From NCBI GenBank assembly GCA_964481825.1, contig CAYZUE010000010.1, positions 1 to 26,405 on the forward strand: a stretch of 26,405 bases of DNA, given 5' to 3'. The DNA comes from CAYZUE01 sp964481825 (GTDB taxonomy: Archaea; Hydrothermarchaeota; Hydrothermarchaeia; Hydrothermarchaeales; JALUUU01). A program made the position numbers and the translations under genes. This document shows, in pieces, positions 1 through 7,986 of the stretch; positions within the stretch are counted from its first letter, which is position 1; each line of letters starts with the position of its first letter. The notes below the pieces were generated by a model. It had not been told where the DNA came from. It did not search any database and worked only from the letters and a program-made list of their open reading frames with translations.

Positions 1-215
1 TCTAAATTAGGTGCTATACTACTTATATAGAAATCAACAAGGGAGTAATCAAATTTCCGAATTACTTCTTTAAGTATCTTTTTTAGTTGGCCCTTATTTA
101 CACTTATATCCTCTAATTCATCGATTAAGGATTGAAAAATACTAGGGGGTAATAGTGACTTCACGCTCTGTACTTCTTTATCAATGCTTTTGCGCGTTAA
201 TGCTTTACTCGCCAC
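1..215 (-). CDS. rpoA2: RNA polymerase subunit A'' (5' part, cut by window edge)
   Basis: This is the start of the C-terminal half of the largest RNA polymerase subunit, expected after rpoA' in euryarchaeal operons. Only 71 codons are visible. The GTG start at 215-213 overlaps the rpoA' stop (207-205), and a purine-rich GGAGTG lies six bases upstream, which supports this start. The visible part is a helical N-terminal region ending in YSLVD, which matches the end of the variable leader in known A'' subunits. In other archaea the conserved PGEAVG segment follows directly, but here the reading frame continues with FYISSIAPNL to the window edge. The identification rests mainly on position and on the N-terminal pattern. 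Confidence 0.8.
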   Translation of the reverse strand, partial: MASKALTRKSIDKEVQSVKSLLPPSIFQSLIDELEDISVNKGQLKKILKEVIRKFDYSLVDFYISSIAPNL

Positions 216-2883
216 TTTTCTCACTCCCTTTCTTACTTGTAGGACCGACAATACTAGATATTATATTTTTCACATTTACAGCCTCTCCAAAATCAGTCTT
301 TGTTGGGTCCGACCCATCTTCACCATATTTAAATTCTATTACTACTCCCCTCGTATCCCTAACCGTTCCATCGTACTCAACCTTTAGGTCTTGAAGTGCA
401 TTAATTAATCTACGCTGCATATATCCACTTTGAGATGTTCTAACTGCTGTATCAACCAGCCCTTCTCTTCCACCCATAGAATGGAAAAAATACTCAAGAG
501 GTCCCAACCCTTTTTTGTAACTTGACTTAACAAATCCTTTAGATTCTGCACCCCTATCACCCCTCTTAAAATGTGGGAGGGTTCTATCAGCATATCCGCG
601 AACTATACGCTGACCTCTAACAGCTTGTTGTCCAACAGATGCGGTCATTTGGGTAAGATTCAACAAGCTTCCCCTAGCACCGCTGATTGCCATTATCCTT
701 GCACTATTCTCCTTCCCCCTTTCAATAGATTCTTCTTCAAGATATTGATTTGCTATTTTACCAGTTTTATCTCTTGCTTCACTTAATTTTTTCATTACTT
801 CCATCTCAAGAGTTTCTTTTAATGTTCTACCCGGTAAAATTTCAAGTGTGCCGTCATCATGGGCTTTAATTTGCCTCTGGACATCCTCCTCAGCTTTACT
901 TAGTATTTCTTCTATTCTCTCATTAGCTTCTTTTGGTAAATCTTCATCATCAATACCAGTTGAAAATCCTATTTTAGTTATTGCTTTAGTAACAAGCTGA
1001 GTACTACTATCTAAAAATTTACGAGCCTCATTTGTTCCATAAACCTTAACAATTTTATCAAGAATTTTCCCTTCAAAGGCTCCAAATGAAAATTCATCCA
1101 TTACTCCACAAATAAGTTGGCCATCTTTTATAAGCACAAAAGCATCATATTCACACTTCTCCTCAGTACAGATTGCACAACCTTTGCAAATTTTTGCCTT
1201 ATAACTTAGACTCAAATCATCAGGGAAAAGCATACTAAAAAGCTGTTTGCCAGTATAATATACATTTTTATTTTCTTTAATCGGAGAAGGAAGATCCTCG
1301 TTAATGTTGCACTCATAGATAATCTGTTCAGCTTCTATAGGAGTGAATCTTGTTTCCTTTCTAGTGAGTAAATAAGATCCTGAGATATGGTCATGAATGC
1401 CCCCAATAATTGGGCCTCCAAATCTAGGTGATAATATCTGTTCTTGTACCCTCATTAATACCCTAGCCTCAGCTCTTGCCTCTTCTCCTTGAATTGCATG
1501 TAGATTCATTTCATCCCCATCAAAATCCGCATTATAAGGTGGACAAACACATAAATTGAGACGAAAAGTTTTATACGGCATAATCCTAACTTCATGCGCC
1601 ATTATACTCATTCTATGCAAGGATGGCTGTCGATTAAACATAACAACATCGCCCTCCACTAAATGCCGATGCACTCTCCCTCCTACTTCGACTTTATCTA
1701 AAGCTTCGGTGAGGTTCTTAATATTTCCCAGTCGAACACGACCCCCATCATTACGTTCAATATAATTAGCGCCTGGATAATTTTTTGGGCCACGCATAAC
1801 AATTTCTTTGAGATGTTCAATATTCTTATCTGTGACTTTTACAGGGACAGTTAACTCTTTAGCGATGATCTTGGGAATACCAACCTCATTTATACTAATA
1901 TTTGGATCGGGAGATACAACAGTCCTTGCAGAAAAGTTAACTCTCTTACCTGACAGGTTACTTCTAAAACGACCATCTTTCCCTTTTAGTCTTTGAGTAA
2001 GGGTCTTAAGAGGTCTTCCAGATCGATGCCTAGCAGGTGGGACTCCTGCAACTTCATTATTAAAGTAGGTTGTAATATGATACTGTAAAAGTTCCCATAG
2101 ATCTTCAATAATAAGCTGCGGTGCACCTGCTTCTACATTTTCCATCAGCCTCTGATTAATGCGTAGGATATCAACTAATTTATGAGTAAGATCATCCTCA
2201 CTTCGTTCCCCTGACTCTAAAGTTATTGATGGCCTAACTGTTACAGGGGGTACGGGAAGAACCGTTAGAATCATCCATTCTGGTCTGGAAACTTCAGTAT
2301 CAAATCCCATTACTTCACAATCATTTTCAGATATGCTCTCAAGTCTCTCTCTGACATCTGTTGCAGATAGTCTATTTTTATCTTCAATAAAACTAGTAGG
2401 CTTATCGAATTTAATAGGAAGATGAGGTTCACTACAATGAGCACAATTTTTAGCTGTTCGAGCAGATTTAAAAAGTTTCTCAATTGTTGGAGTCTCTTTT
2501 TTTCCAACAGATTTAGCAAGAGCCATATCCGATCTAAACCCCTCGATTTTTTTTTCTGATAATACTAAACGACTACATTTACCACATATCGAACGAATTA
2601 TTTTGTTAACTTGTTTTGAATAACCAACATGCATTGCTGGACGAGCCAGTTCAATCCTACCAAAATGGCCTGAACAATCCCCTACTCTCCCACCACAAGT
2701 TTTACACTTTAAGCCAGGATCAACTACACCTAACCTAGGATCCATTAGCCCTCCCTCAATGGGATACCCATCTTCATCGTATGTATCTGCAGTTATGATT
2801 TTTACTTCAGAAATTTTCCTAATTGTATTTGGCGATAATAAGCCAAATTTTACGCCGACAATTGCTTTAGGGGTTATCTTCAT
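205..2883 (-). CDS. rpoA1: RNA polymerase subunit A' (892 aa)
   Basis: This is the N-terminal part of the largest, catalytic subunit of archaeal RNA polymerase. The active-site motif NADFDGDEMN (residues 451-460) carries the three aspartates that hold the catalytic magnesium. A zinc site is formed by C60, C63, C70 and H73, and a second by C100, C103, C147 and C150. A small cysteine-rich insert near residue 570 is of a kind also known in methanogen A' subunits. The length is normal for the family. The start is well placed: AGGTGAT, overlapping the rpoB' stop, lies four bases before the ATG. The C-terminus overlaps the GTG of rpoA''. It is part of the H-B''-B'-A'-A'' operon and should be co-transcribed with it. 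Confidence 0.98.
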   Translation of the reverse strand: MKITPKAIVGVKFGLLSPNTIRKISEVKIITADTYDEDGYPIEGGLMDPRLGVVDPGLKCKTCGGRVGDCSGHFGRIELARPAMHVGYSKQVNKIIRSICGKCSRLVLSEKKIEGFRSDMALAKSVGKKETPTIEKLFKSARTAKNCAHCSEPHLPIKFDKPTSFIEDKNRLSATDVRERLESISENDCEVMGFDTEVSRPEWMILTVLPVPPVTVRPSITLESGERSEDDLTHKLVDILRINQRLMENVEAGAPQLIIEDLWELLQYHITTYFNNEVAGVPPARHRSGRPLKTLTQRLKGKDGRFRSNLSGKRVNFSARTVVSPDPNISINEVGIPKIIAKELTVPVKVTDKNIEHLKEIVMRGPKNYPGANYIERNDGGRVRLGNIKNLTEALDKVEVGGRVHRHLVEGDVVMFNRQPSLHRMSIMAHEVRIMPYKTFRLNLCVCPPYNADFDGDEMNLHAIQGEEARAEARVLMRVQEQILSPRFGGPIIGGIHDHISGSYLLTRKETRFTPIEAEQIIYECNINEDLPSPIKENKNVYYTGKQLFSMLFPDDLSLSYKAKICKGCAICTEEKCEYDAFVLIKDGQLICGVMDEFSFGAFEGKILDKIVKVYGTNEARKFLDSSTQLVTKAITKIGFSTGIDDEDLPKEANERIEEILSKAEEDVQRQIKAHDDGTLEILPGRTLKETLEMEVMKKLSEARDKTGKIANQYLEEESIERGKENSARIMAISGARGSLLNLTQMTASVGQQAVRGQRIVRGYADRTLPHFKRGDRGAESKGFVKSSYKKGLGPLEYFFHSMGGREGLVDTAVRTSQSGYMQRRLINALQDLKVEYDGTVRDTRGVVIEFKYGEDGSDPTKTDFGEAVNVKNIISSIVGPTSKKGSEKSGE

Positions 2884-2891
2884 TTTATCAC

Positions 2892-4703
2892 CTATGCCTT
2901 ATCTCCAATGAGTAACTCCGGGCTAATTCCAAGACAACGTAATTCATCTAACAGAAGTTTGAAAGCATAACTAACTTCTACCCTGCCCGCATCAATATCA
3001 CGCCCGCAAATAGAACAGTACCCTGTATCTCTTATTTTGTCATATACAACTATTGAACCACATTTTTCACATACAAGCATTGAATATCTATCGCTTTCAT
3101 CTAATAGTCGCTCTTTAAGGAGAAGAGCTGCACCATAACCAATAAGACAGTCTCTCTCCATTTCTCCAAATCTTAAACCACCTTCTCTTCCCCTCCCTTC
3201 AGTTGGTTGCCTTGTTAAAACTTGTACGGGTCCCCTAGATCGTGCATGGATTTTCCCTGCAACCATATGATGGAGTTTTTGGTAATACGCTACTCCAACA
3301 AATATCTCAGCTTCAATCTTCTCCCCTGTGATACCGCTATACATAACTTCTCTTCCTGAGGATTTATATCCGCCATTAACTAAGGCTTCCCTTAACTCAG
3401 TTTCTCTATCACCTGAGAAAGCAGTTCCATTAACCCTATGACCTTCAATCGAAGCTACCTTCCCCCCTATCATTTCCAAAACTTGTCCAACAGTCATTCT
3501 TGAAGGTATTGCATGGGGGTTTATAATAAGATCCGGAATTATTCCCTCACCAGTAAATGGCATATTTTCCTGAGGTACAATCAATCCTATAATCCCTTTC
3601 TGTCCATGTCGTGATGCAAATTTATCTCCTAACTCAGGGGATCTCTGATCTCTTACTCTTATCTTCACAAGCTTATTTCCACCAACACTCTCAGTTAGAA
3701 GTATAAGATCCACTAGACCTTTCTCACCATGACGGACCGTAACTGAGGTCTCTCTCCTCTTTTCTCTACCCATACCATACTCACTAATCTCTTCTAAAAA
3801 TCGTGGTGGAGAAGTCTTTCCAATTAGTACATTTCCTGATTCAACTACAGATTCGCACGCAATAATACCATCTTCACCAAGAAACGCATAGTCACTCTCA
3901 TCCCTATACCCTCGAATATCTGCCTCCGGCAGCTCAAAAACATCGACTTGCCCTCCAGGATATCGGCGTTCCTCAGCTTCGTAGGTTCTGAAAAATGTGG
4001 ACCTACCCAAACCCCGATGGATTGATGACTGATTCATTACAAGGGCATCTTCCATATTATACCCATGGTAAGAAATGACCGCAACCACGTAGTTTTGTCC
4101 TGCAGCACGCCCATCATACCCAACCATACTCATAATCTCAGTTTCTAAAAGTGAAAGCTGTGGATAATGTAATAAATGCCCCCTTGTATCTGTGCGAGAT
4201 CTGAAATTTGTAGCATATAAACCTAGAGATTGCTTAGTCATTCCAGCCCCCATAGTATTCCTAGGAGAAGAATTATGTTCTGGATAGGGTAATACCGCTG
4301 TACAAATACCTAGCATCAATAGAGGATCAATCTCCATGTGAGTATGCTCTTTTGTGATATTTTCAGATGATATTGCAATTAATGCATTTTCCTCTTCTTC
4401 CGAATCTAGGTACTCTACCACACCTTTTGCTATTAAATCATCCCATGAAATCTTATCCGATTTAAGAAGTTCCATCTGATCTTCAGTAATTCTAGACTTT
4501 CCATTATCTATAACTATCAATGGCCTTCTTGCTCTGCCAGAATCAGTATGGATATACACCTCATTGGTATCTTCGAAATATGAGACGTTTAACTGAGTGG
4601 AAAGTTTACCAGCTCTCCTAAGGCTCTTTAGCTTCTTAACAAAGTCAATTGGTTTAGGATGTTTACCAATTAATTTTCCATTAATATATGTATTTGCATC
4701 CAT
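2892..4703 (-). CDS. rpoB1: RNA polymerase subunit B' (603 aa)
   Basis: This is the C-terminal half of the second-largest RNA polymerase subunit. It holds the signature GDKFASRHGQKG (residues 359-370), the hybrid-binding region of the active centre. The C-terminal zinc site is formed by C545, C548, C563 and C566. The ATG shares one base with the TAA stop of rpoB'' (TAATG), so translation is probably coupled. A split B subunit is typical of many euryarchaea (methanogens, Archaeoglobus, haloarchaea) and absent from crenarchaea, so it is a useful lineage marker. No break or odd insertion was noticed. Confidence 0.98.
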   Translation of the reverse strand: MDANTYINGKLIGKHPKPIDFVKKLKSLRRAGKLSTQLNVSYFEDTNEVYIHTDSGRARRPLIVIDNGKSRITEDQMELLKSDKISWDDLIAKGVVEYLDSEEEENALIAISSENITKEHTHMEIDPLLMLGICTAVLPYPEHNSSPRNTMGAGMTKQSLGLYATNFRSRTDTRGHLLHYPQLSLLETEIMSMVGYDGRAAGQNYVVAVISYHGYNMEDALVMNQSSIHRGLGRSTFFRTYEAEERRYPGGQVDVFELPEADIRGYRDESDYAFLGEDGIIACESVVESGNVLIGKTSPPRFLEEISEYGMGREKRRETSVTVRHGEKGLVDLILLTESVGGNKLVKIRVRDQRSPELGDKFASRHGQKGIIGLIVPQENMPFTGEGIIPDLIINPHAIPSRMTVGQVLEMIGGKVASIEGHRVNGTAFSGDRETELREALVNGGYKSSGREVMYSGITGEKIEAEIFVGVAYYQKLHHMVAGKIHARSRGPVQVLTRQPTEGRGREGGLRFGEMERDCLIGYGAALLLKERLLDESDRYSMLVCEKCGSIVVYDKIRDTGYCSICGRDIDAGRVEVSYAFKLLLDELRCLGISPELLIGDKA

Positions 4704-6193
4704 TAAAATATCCCCGATTTTTTAATTTGCTTTACACCAAGTTCGTATAACAATGGTTCAATGATAGTATCATCAACACCAGTTGAAAATTCACTAGAAA
4801 GTGCAAGATTCTTTACTAACCCACAATTAGGTCCTTCAGGAGTTTCACTTGGACAAATTTTCCCCCATTGCGTAGGGTGTAAATCCCTTGCCTCAAAATG
4901 TGGCTGTGATCGACTTAGTGGAGAAATTACCCTCCTTAAATGACTTACCACTGATATATAATTTGTTCGATCAAGTAATTGACTAACACCTGATCTCCCC
5001 CCAACCCAATTTCCTGTAGCTAAAGCATGTCGAATCCTTTCAGTTAATACATCAGAACGTACAGCCGTGAAAACAGAGGGCTCCTTTCCCCTTACTACTG
5101 ACCGCTCAAGCTGATATTTAATATCTCTTGTAAGATTATAAAATGCTACTCGAAATAAATCTTCCATTAAATCTCCAGCAAGACGAAGGCGCTTATTAGC
5201 ATAGTGATCCTTATCATCTGGCTCTCTTCGTTTCAAAGCCAATTCAATTATTCGAACAACCATTCTCCCTAAGTAATGAGATTTCCTCAATCTATCTTCC
5301 GGTTCAACTCCAATATGCGGTAAGAGATAGCGATCAATAACCTGCTCAGCTCTCTTTAATCTATATTCTCGAGTCTGGCCAGTCGCGACTTTTTTACCAA
5401 TTATTTCTGTTGCATCCTCAGTTGATTTAACATCTAGATATTCTTCTATGTTCTCTAAAATTATTTCTATAATATCAGGATCATCTGAAATAGTCTCAAC
5501 TAATTCTTGGTCAGAATTAAGACCAAGTGCCCTCATAAGAATCACTAAAGGAATTTGACCGGGAACTGCAGGGAATGATACTCCAATAACCCCATCTTTG
5601 TTTCTTTCAACTGTAACTAAAGCTCGGAACCCACTTCTCTTTGAGAATACTTTCGCAACTTCAGTTATCGTCTTATATTTTCGATTCCTCTCTAGCATAA
5701 TCATGTTAGGAGCTAAATCCTCAATTGTGACTAAAGTTCGTTCAGATCCATTAATTATAAAATATCCTCCCGGATCCAATGGATCCTCTTTGGCTTTTAT
5801 TAATTCCTCCTCAGTCTTATTATATAGATTACAAATACTAGACTTAAGCATAGTGGGCATCATACCTATTTTAACCGTTACAGTTTTAGGCTCCTTACCC
5901 TCCACCACTGGTGTCATTTCTAACGAAATTGGTGAGAAGTAGCTTAGATTTCGTAACCTAGCTTCCATAGGATTAACCCTATTCTTTGATCCATCGGCCT
6001 CAATAATTCTAGCTTTTTTTACTGTAATCTTGCCTAGCTGAACTTCGACTCCAACATCCGTCTCAATATTCGCTGTATCATTAACAATTTCTTGAAGTCT
6101 ATTATCCAAAAAATCATTGAAAGAATCTATGTGTTGCCGTACTAATTCACGTTTTTTTAGAAATGATTTTAATATAAGTTTATTACTTGACAC
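4703..6193 (-). CDS. rpoB2: RNA polymerase subunit B'' (496 aa)
   Basis: This is the N-terminal half of the second-largest RNA polymerase subunit (protrusion and lobe). The segment LVRQHIDSFNDFLD close to the N-terminus, and the stretch around LHPTQWGKICPSETPEGPNC near the C-terminus, are family hallmarks. The open frame extends to a start at 6235, but that would overlap rpoH by 29 bases. I prefer the GTG at 6193-6191, because AGGAGA at the rpoH stop lies about ten bases upstream and the protein then begins where homologues do. Its stop overlaps the rpoB' ATG by one base. Confidence 0.95.
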   Translation of the reverse strand: MSSNKLILKSFLKKRELVRQHIDSFNDFLDNRLQEIVNDTANIETDVGVEVQLGKITVKKARIIEADGSKNRVNPMEARLRNLSYFSPISLEMTPVVEGKEPKTVTVKIGMMPTMLKSSICNLYNKTEEELIKAKEDPLDPGGYFIINGSERTLVTIEDLAPNMIMLERNRKYKTITEVAKVFSKRSGFRALVTVERNKDGVIGVSFPAVPGQIPLVILMRALGLNSDQELVETISDDPDIIEIILENIEEYLDVKSTEDATEIIGKKVATGQTREYRLKRAEQVIDRYLLPHIGVEPEDRLRKSHYLGRMVVRIIELALKRREPDDKDHYANKRLRLAGDLMEDLFRVAFYNLTRDIKYQLERSVVRGKEPSVFTAVRSDVLTERIRHALATGNWVGGRSGVSQLLDRTNYISVVSHLRRVISPLSRSQPHFEARDLHPTQWGKICPSETPEGPNCGLVKNLALSSEFSTGVDDTIIEPLLYELGVKQIKKSGIF

Positions 6194-6206
6194 CTGAAAA
6201 CATCTC

Positions 6207-6443
6207 CTAAGGGGATACAACAACTCTATAAACAACTGCCGTACCAGCTGTCTGGCTATTCCTAGTAATCTTGATTATATCCCCAACATCTGCTTTTATG
6301 TTTTTAACTACTGCGTCCGTTATTAGAATTTTTGGAAGTTGGCCTTTGGAAATATTGTATTCATTAAGTAAGGAATCAGCTTCTTCCTCTTTAAGGACTT
6401 CGTGTTCGGGCACTAACTTATGTTTTGTAATTTCTGACATCAT
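6207..6443 (-). CDS. rpoH: RNA polymerase subunit H (78 aa)
   Basis: RpoH is the archaeal counterpart of the C-terminal domain of eukaryotic Rpb5 and sits in the jaw of the polymerase. The protein shows the family pattern KHKLVPEHEVL, QLPKIL and the C-terminal TAGTAVVYRVVV. The frame is open to a GTG at 6458, but the Shine-Dalgarno sequence GAGGTG ends seven bases before the ATG at 6443, so I start there; the next ATG (6440) is also possible. rpoB'' follows after 13 bases. The AT-rich stretch near 6488-6498 could hold the operon's TATA box, but this is weak. Confidence 0.93.
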   Translation of the reverse strand: MMSEITKHKLVPEHEVLKEEEADSLLNEYNISKGQLPKILITDAVVKNIKADVGDIIKITRNSQTAGTAVVYRVVVSP

Positions 6444-6487
6444 AATCCTACACCTCACGCATTAATTAAAATGTCTTTATTTGATTC

Positions 6488-6498
6488 TATTTTAAAAT
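6488..6498 (-). promoter_or_regulatory. possible TATA box of the RNA polymerase operon
   Basis: On the minus strand this reads TTTTAAAATAG, about 45-55 bases before the rpoH ATG. It would place transcription start about 20 bases upstream of that ATG, leaving room for the visible Shine-Dalgarno site. The match to an archaeal TATA box is only fair. Confidence 0.3.
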
Positions 6499-6567
6499 TG
6501 TAAACGTTCTCTTTTGGAAAATGATTATTAGAAATAGTAAAAGGATGAGATGGCAAATGCAATACTA

Positions 6568-6663
6568 CGGGCCCGACGGGATTTGAACCCGCGACTCCCG
6601 GCTTTCTCTCCCTAATAAAAGGGTTAAAAGGCCAGTGCTCTCGCCAGACTGAGCTACGGGCCC
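6568..6663 (-). tRNA. tRNA-Lys (UUU) with a 21-base intron
   Basis: A full cloverleaf can be drawn. The acceptor stem GGGCCCG pairs with CGGGCCC, the D stem is GCTC/GAGC, the anticodon stem CTGGC/GCCGG has one wobble pair, and the T arm is GCGGG, TTCAAAT, CCCGT. Anticodon TTT reads lysine codons. The anticodon loop is interrupted after position 37 by an intron at 6604-6624 (canonical 37/38 site), giving a mature length of 75 with the discriminator base. CCA is not encoded. The gene lies downstream of tRNA-Asp and 5S rRNA on the same strand. Confidence 0.95.
6604..6624 (-). other. intron in tRNA-Lys (bulge-helix-bulge)
   Basis: The 21 bases fold exactly as an archaeal splicing substrate. Positions 32-35 (CTTT) pair with AGAG near the intron's 3' end, with one G-U. 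Both splice sites lie in three-base bulges (TA^A and AA^A). The outer helix is CCC/GGG with an eight-base loop. Cutting by the tRNA splicing endonuclease would restore a seven-base anticodon loop. Confidence 0.9.
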
Positions 6664-6697
6664 AACGTGGTACATCCTCTATTTCAGCAATTGAATC

Positions 6698-6719
6698 AAA
6701 TAAAAATTGATTTTTATTT
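6698..6719. repeat. AT-only inverted repeat upstream of tRNA-Lys
   Basis: A perfect ten-base inverted repeat (AAATAAAAAT and ATTTTTATTT) is separated by two bases. It lies 35-56 bases upstream of the mature 5' end of tRNA-Lys, so it may hold the TATA box of that gene or end the tRNA-Asp transcript. It may also be chance in AT-rich DNA. Confidence 0.35.
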
Positions 6720-6762
6720 TGGTAATCAAAAGATTTTCGACAAATTAAGAAACAGAATATAG

Positions 6763-6852
6763 CGCCCTGGTCGGGATTTGAACCCGAGTCACGGGAGTTC
6801 CATTTCAGCTGAATTGACAGTCCCGTATGATAGGCCTCTACACTACCAGGGC
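6763..6852 (-). tRNA. tRNA-Asp (GUC) with a 17-base intron
   Basis: The acceptor stem GCCCTGG pairs with CCAGGGC, the anticodon stem CGGGA pairs with TCCCG, and the T arm is CTCGGG, TTCAAAT, CCCGA. Anticodon GTC is aspartate, and the D arm and anticodon arm closely resemble known euryarchaeal tRNA-Asp. An intron at 6798-6814 interrupts the anticodon loop after position 37. The mature length is 73 with the discriminator base, and CCA is not encoded. The gene follows 5S rRNA on the same strand, a linkage seen in several euryarchaea. Confidence 0.95.
6798..6814 (-). other. intron in tRNA-Asp (bulge-helix-bulge)
   Basis: The 17-base intron at the canonical 37/38 site forms a minimal splicing motif. 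Positions 32-35 (CTGT) pair with ATGG (two wobble pairs), flanked by the bulges CA^A and AA^C. It is closed by the short hairpin TTC-AGCT-GAA. Confidence 0.88.
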
Positions 6853-6915
6853 TTCTAAATAGGGGGACAAAAAGATTATTTCTTTTATTATCTACTATAT
6901 GGCCTATTTTATCTC

Positions 6916-6964
6916 ACCCACTTGAAACTATTTTTTACTTATTTGAAAATCTATTAAAGTGGGT
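6916..6964 (-). repeat. inverted repeat at the 3' end of 5S rRNA
   Basis: An eight-base perfect inverted repeat (6916-6923 and 6957-6964) joins the last bases of 5S rRNA to its trailer. The trailer arm AAGTGGGT could pair with the 5S 3' end in place of the 5S 5' end, so it may serve processing or folding of the precursor. Confidence 0.4.
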
Positions 6965-7085
6965 TGGCAGCGTCTCTGGATTCCCGTAGGCTCTCGCACC
7001 ACAGTACAGCCAGAATCGCTGGAGGACTTTACTTCCGTGATCGGACGGGAACGGGTGTAGCCCCTCCGCTATGGCCGCCATACCC
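6961..7085 (-). rRNA. 5S ribosomal RNA
   Basis: About 125 GC-rich bases match the 5S pattern. The 5' region reads GGTATGGCGGCCATAGCG, the loop region has CCCGTTCCCGTCCGATCACG followed by GGAAGTAAAG, then TCCTCCAGCG. The ends GGGT-TGGC and GCCA-ACCC pair to form helix I. The boundaries are good to a few bases. No 16S or 23S gene is in the window, so this 5S copy sits beside tRNA-Asp and tRNA-Lys, just upstream of the RNA polymerase operon. Confidence 0.95.
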
Positions 7086-7112
7086 ATAAATTGTAAAATC
7101 GGTCTACTTTGG

Positions 7113-7124
7113 TTATATATAAAA
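7113..7124 (-). promoter_or_regulatory. TATA box of the 5S rRNA - tRNA cluster
   Basis: On the minus strand this reads TTTTATATATAA after a purine-rich GAAAG (possible TFB element). Its centre is about 25 bases before a start near 7093, just upstream of mature 5S. The core is nearly symmetrical, so it could also fire toward the secreted protein gene on the plus strand. Confidence 0.7.
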
Positions 7125-7221
7125 CTTTCGTCATTGAGTGATTTAAGTCAAATTAATAATAGTTGGAAAAATTTAAGTAAAAACAACGTAAATATTGAAC
7201 TACAATGGGGACCTAGTTAAG

Positions 7222-7977
7222 ATGAACAGTTTTTTAAAAATATTTATTCTTGCTTTTTGTATATTTGCAACAGCTACAACCAATGTGCACGGACAAAATT
7301 CTGAAATAATTCTTCTATCAAATTCAATTGATAATGCACTAGCGGGAGACTTTGTAGATTTTCTGGGAAAAAAAGAGATTAAAATAATACAAGTAGATGC
7401 AACGTCATTTAACAGATATGAAAATAACCAATTTATAGTAATATTAGGTGGGCCTGATGCACGTGAAGATGTAGGTTCTATTGTCCGGCAACATATTACT
7501 ATTCAAGAACAAGGATATCTTCGCATATCTGGAAATAAAAAAATGGTTATTGTAAAATATCCAACTCAAACAGTTTTTGTGATTGCAGGTTCTGATAGAA
7601 ATAAAACTAGAGAAGCTCAAAACGAGAATCAAGAAAATCTATATGATTTAATAAATGAATCTGAATCTTTCATATTAAAACCTCCCTCATCACTCCCCGG
7701 TGGAAGTAAGATAATATATTTAGGAGAATATATTGCAGATTTATCCTATTGGGGATACACAAAATCTGGCTTATATACCACCGTTAAACTCCAAGGAAGT
7801 CATCAAAATCAAGCTGGATATGGGGGATCCGGAAATGCGTCATTTCAACAAAATCTGGCGTATCCTTATATTTATGTAACTTTTAAAGACAGCGAACTAC
7901 CAGTAAAATTCAAAATAGATAAGTTAGAATATGAGATTATATATTATAATAATACTCAGATTATAGTGAAAAATTAA
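7222..7977 (+). CDS. exported protein with S-layer-type domain and shared C-terminal domain (251 aa)
   Basis: The N-terminus is a clear signal peptide: K6, a hydrophobic core at residues 7-18, and likely cleavage near VHG/Q. Residues about 26-130 resemble a domain found in archaeal S-layer-like proteins: a start like IILLSNSIDNALAGDF, the motif VILGGPDA, and then QTVFVIAGSDRNKTREA. Residues about 165-251 form a separate beta-rich domain (GEY, SYWGYTK, YVTFKDSELPV, YEIIYY) that recurs in the next gene. I start at the ATG at 7222, where the signal peptide begins; a TTG at 7195 is in frame. No Shine-Dalgarno site is visible. The next gene begins five bases after its stop. The function is unknown; a cell-surface role is inferred. 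Confidence 0.8.
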   Translation: MNSFLKIFILAFCIFATATTNVHGQNSEIILLSNSIDNALAGDFVDFLGKKEIKIIQVDATSFNRYENNQFIVILGGPDAREDVGSIVRQHITIQEQGYLRISGNKKMVIVKYPTQTVFVIAGSDRNKTREAQNENQENLYDLINESESFILKPPSSLPGGSKIIYLGEYIADLSYWGYTKSGLYTTVKLQGSHQNQAGYGGSGNASFQQNLAYPYIYVTFKDSELPVKFKIDKLEYEIIYYNNTQIIVKN

Positions 7978-7986
7978 AGGAGGTGA
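7978..7986 (+). promoter_or_regulatory. strong Shine-Dalgarno site that overlaps the only GTG start
   Basis: AGGAGGTGA is a full-strength archaeal ribosome binding site. The only standard start codon near it is the GTG (7983-7985) inside the site itself. The in-frame codons at a normal distance are ATA (7989) and ACG (7992), so initiation may use a non-standard codon. Confidence 0.6.

Noticed and set aside
1..35. Intein in RNA polymerase A''
   Set aside because: Inteins begin with Cys or Ser (rarely Ala) at the junction; here the conserved part ends before a Phe, and too little sequence is visible.
155..394. 79-codon plus-strand frame opposite rpoA' and rpoA''
   Set aside because: It is a shadow of the polymerase genes; no promoter or family match.
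5598..5942. 114-codon plus-strand frame opposite rpoB''
   Set aside because: It lies wholly opposite conserved rpoB'' sequence and shows no recognisable protein pattern.
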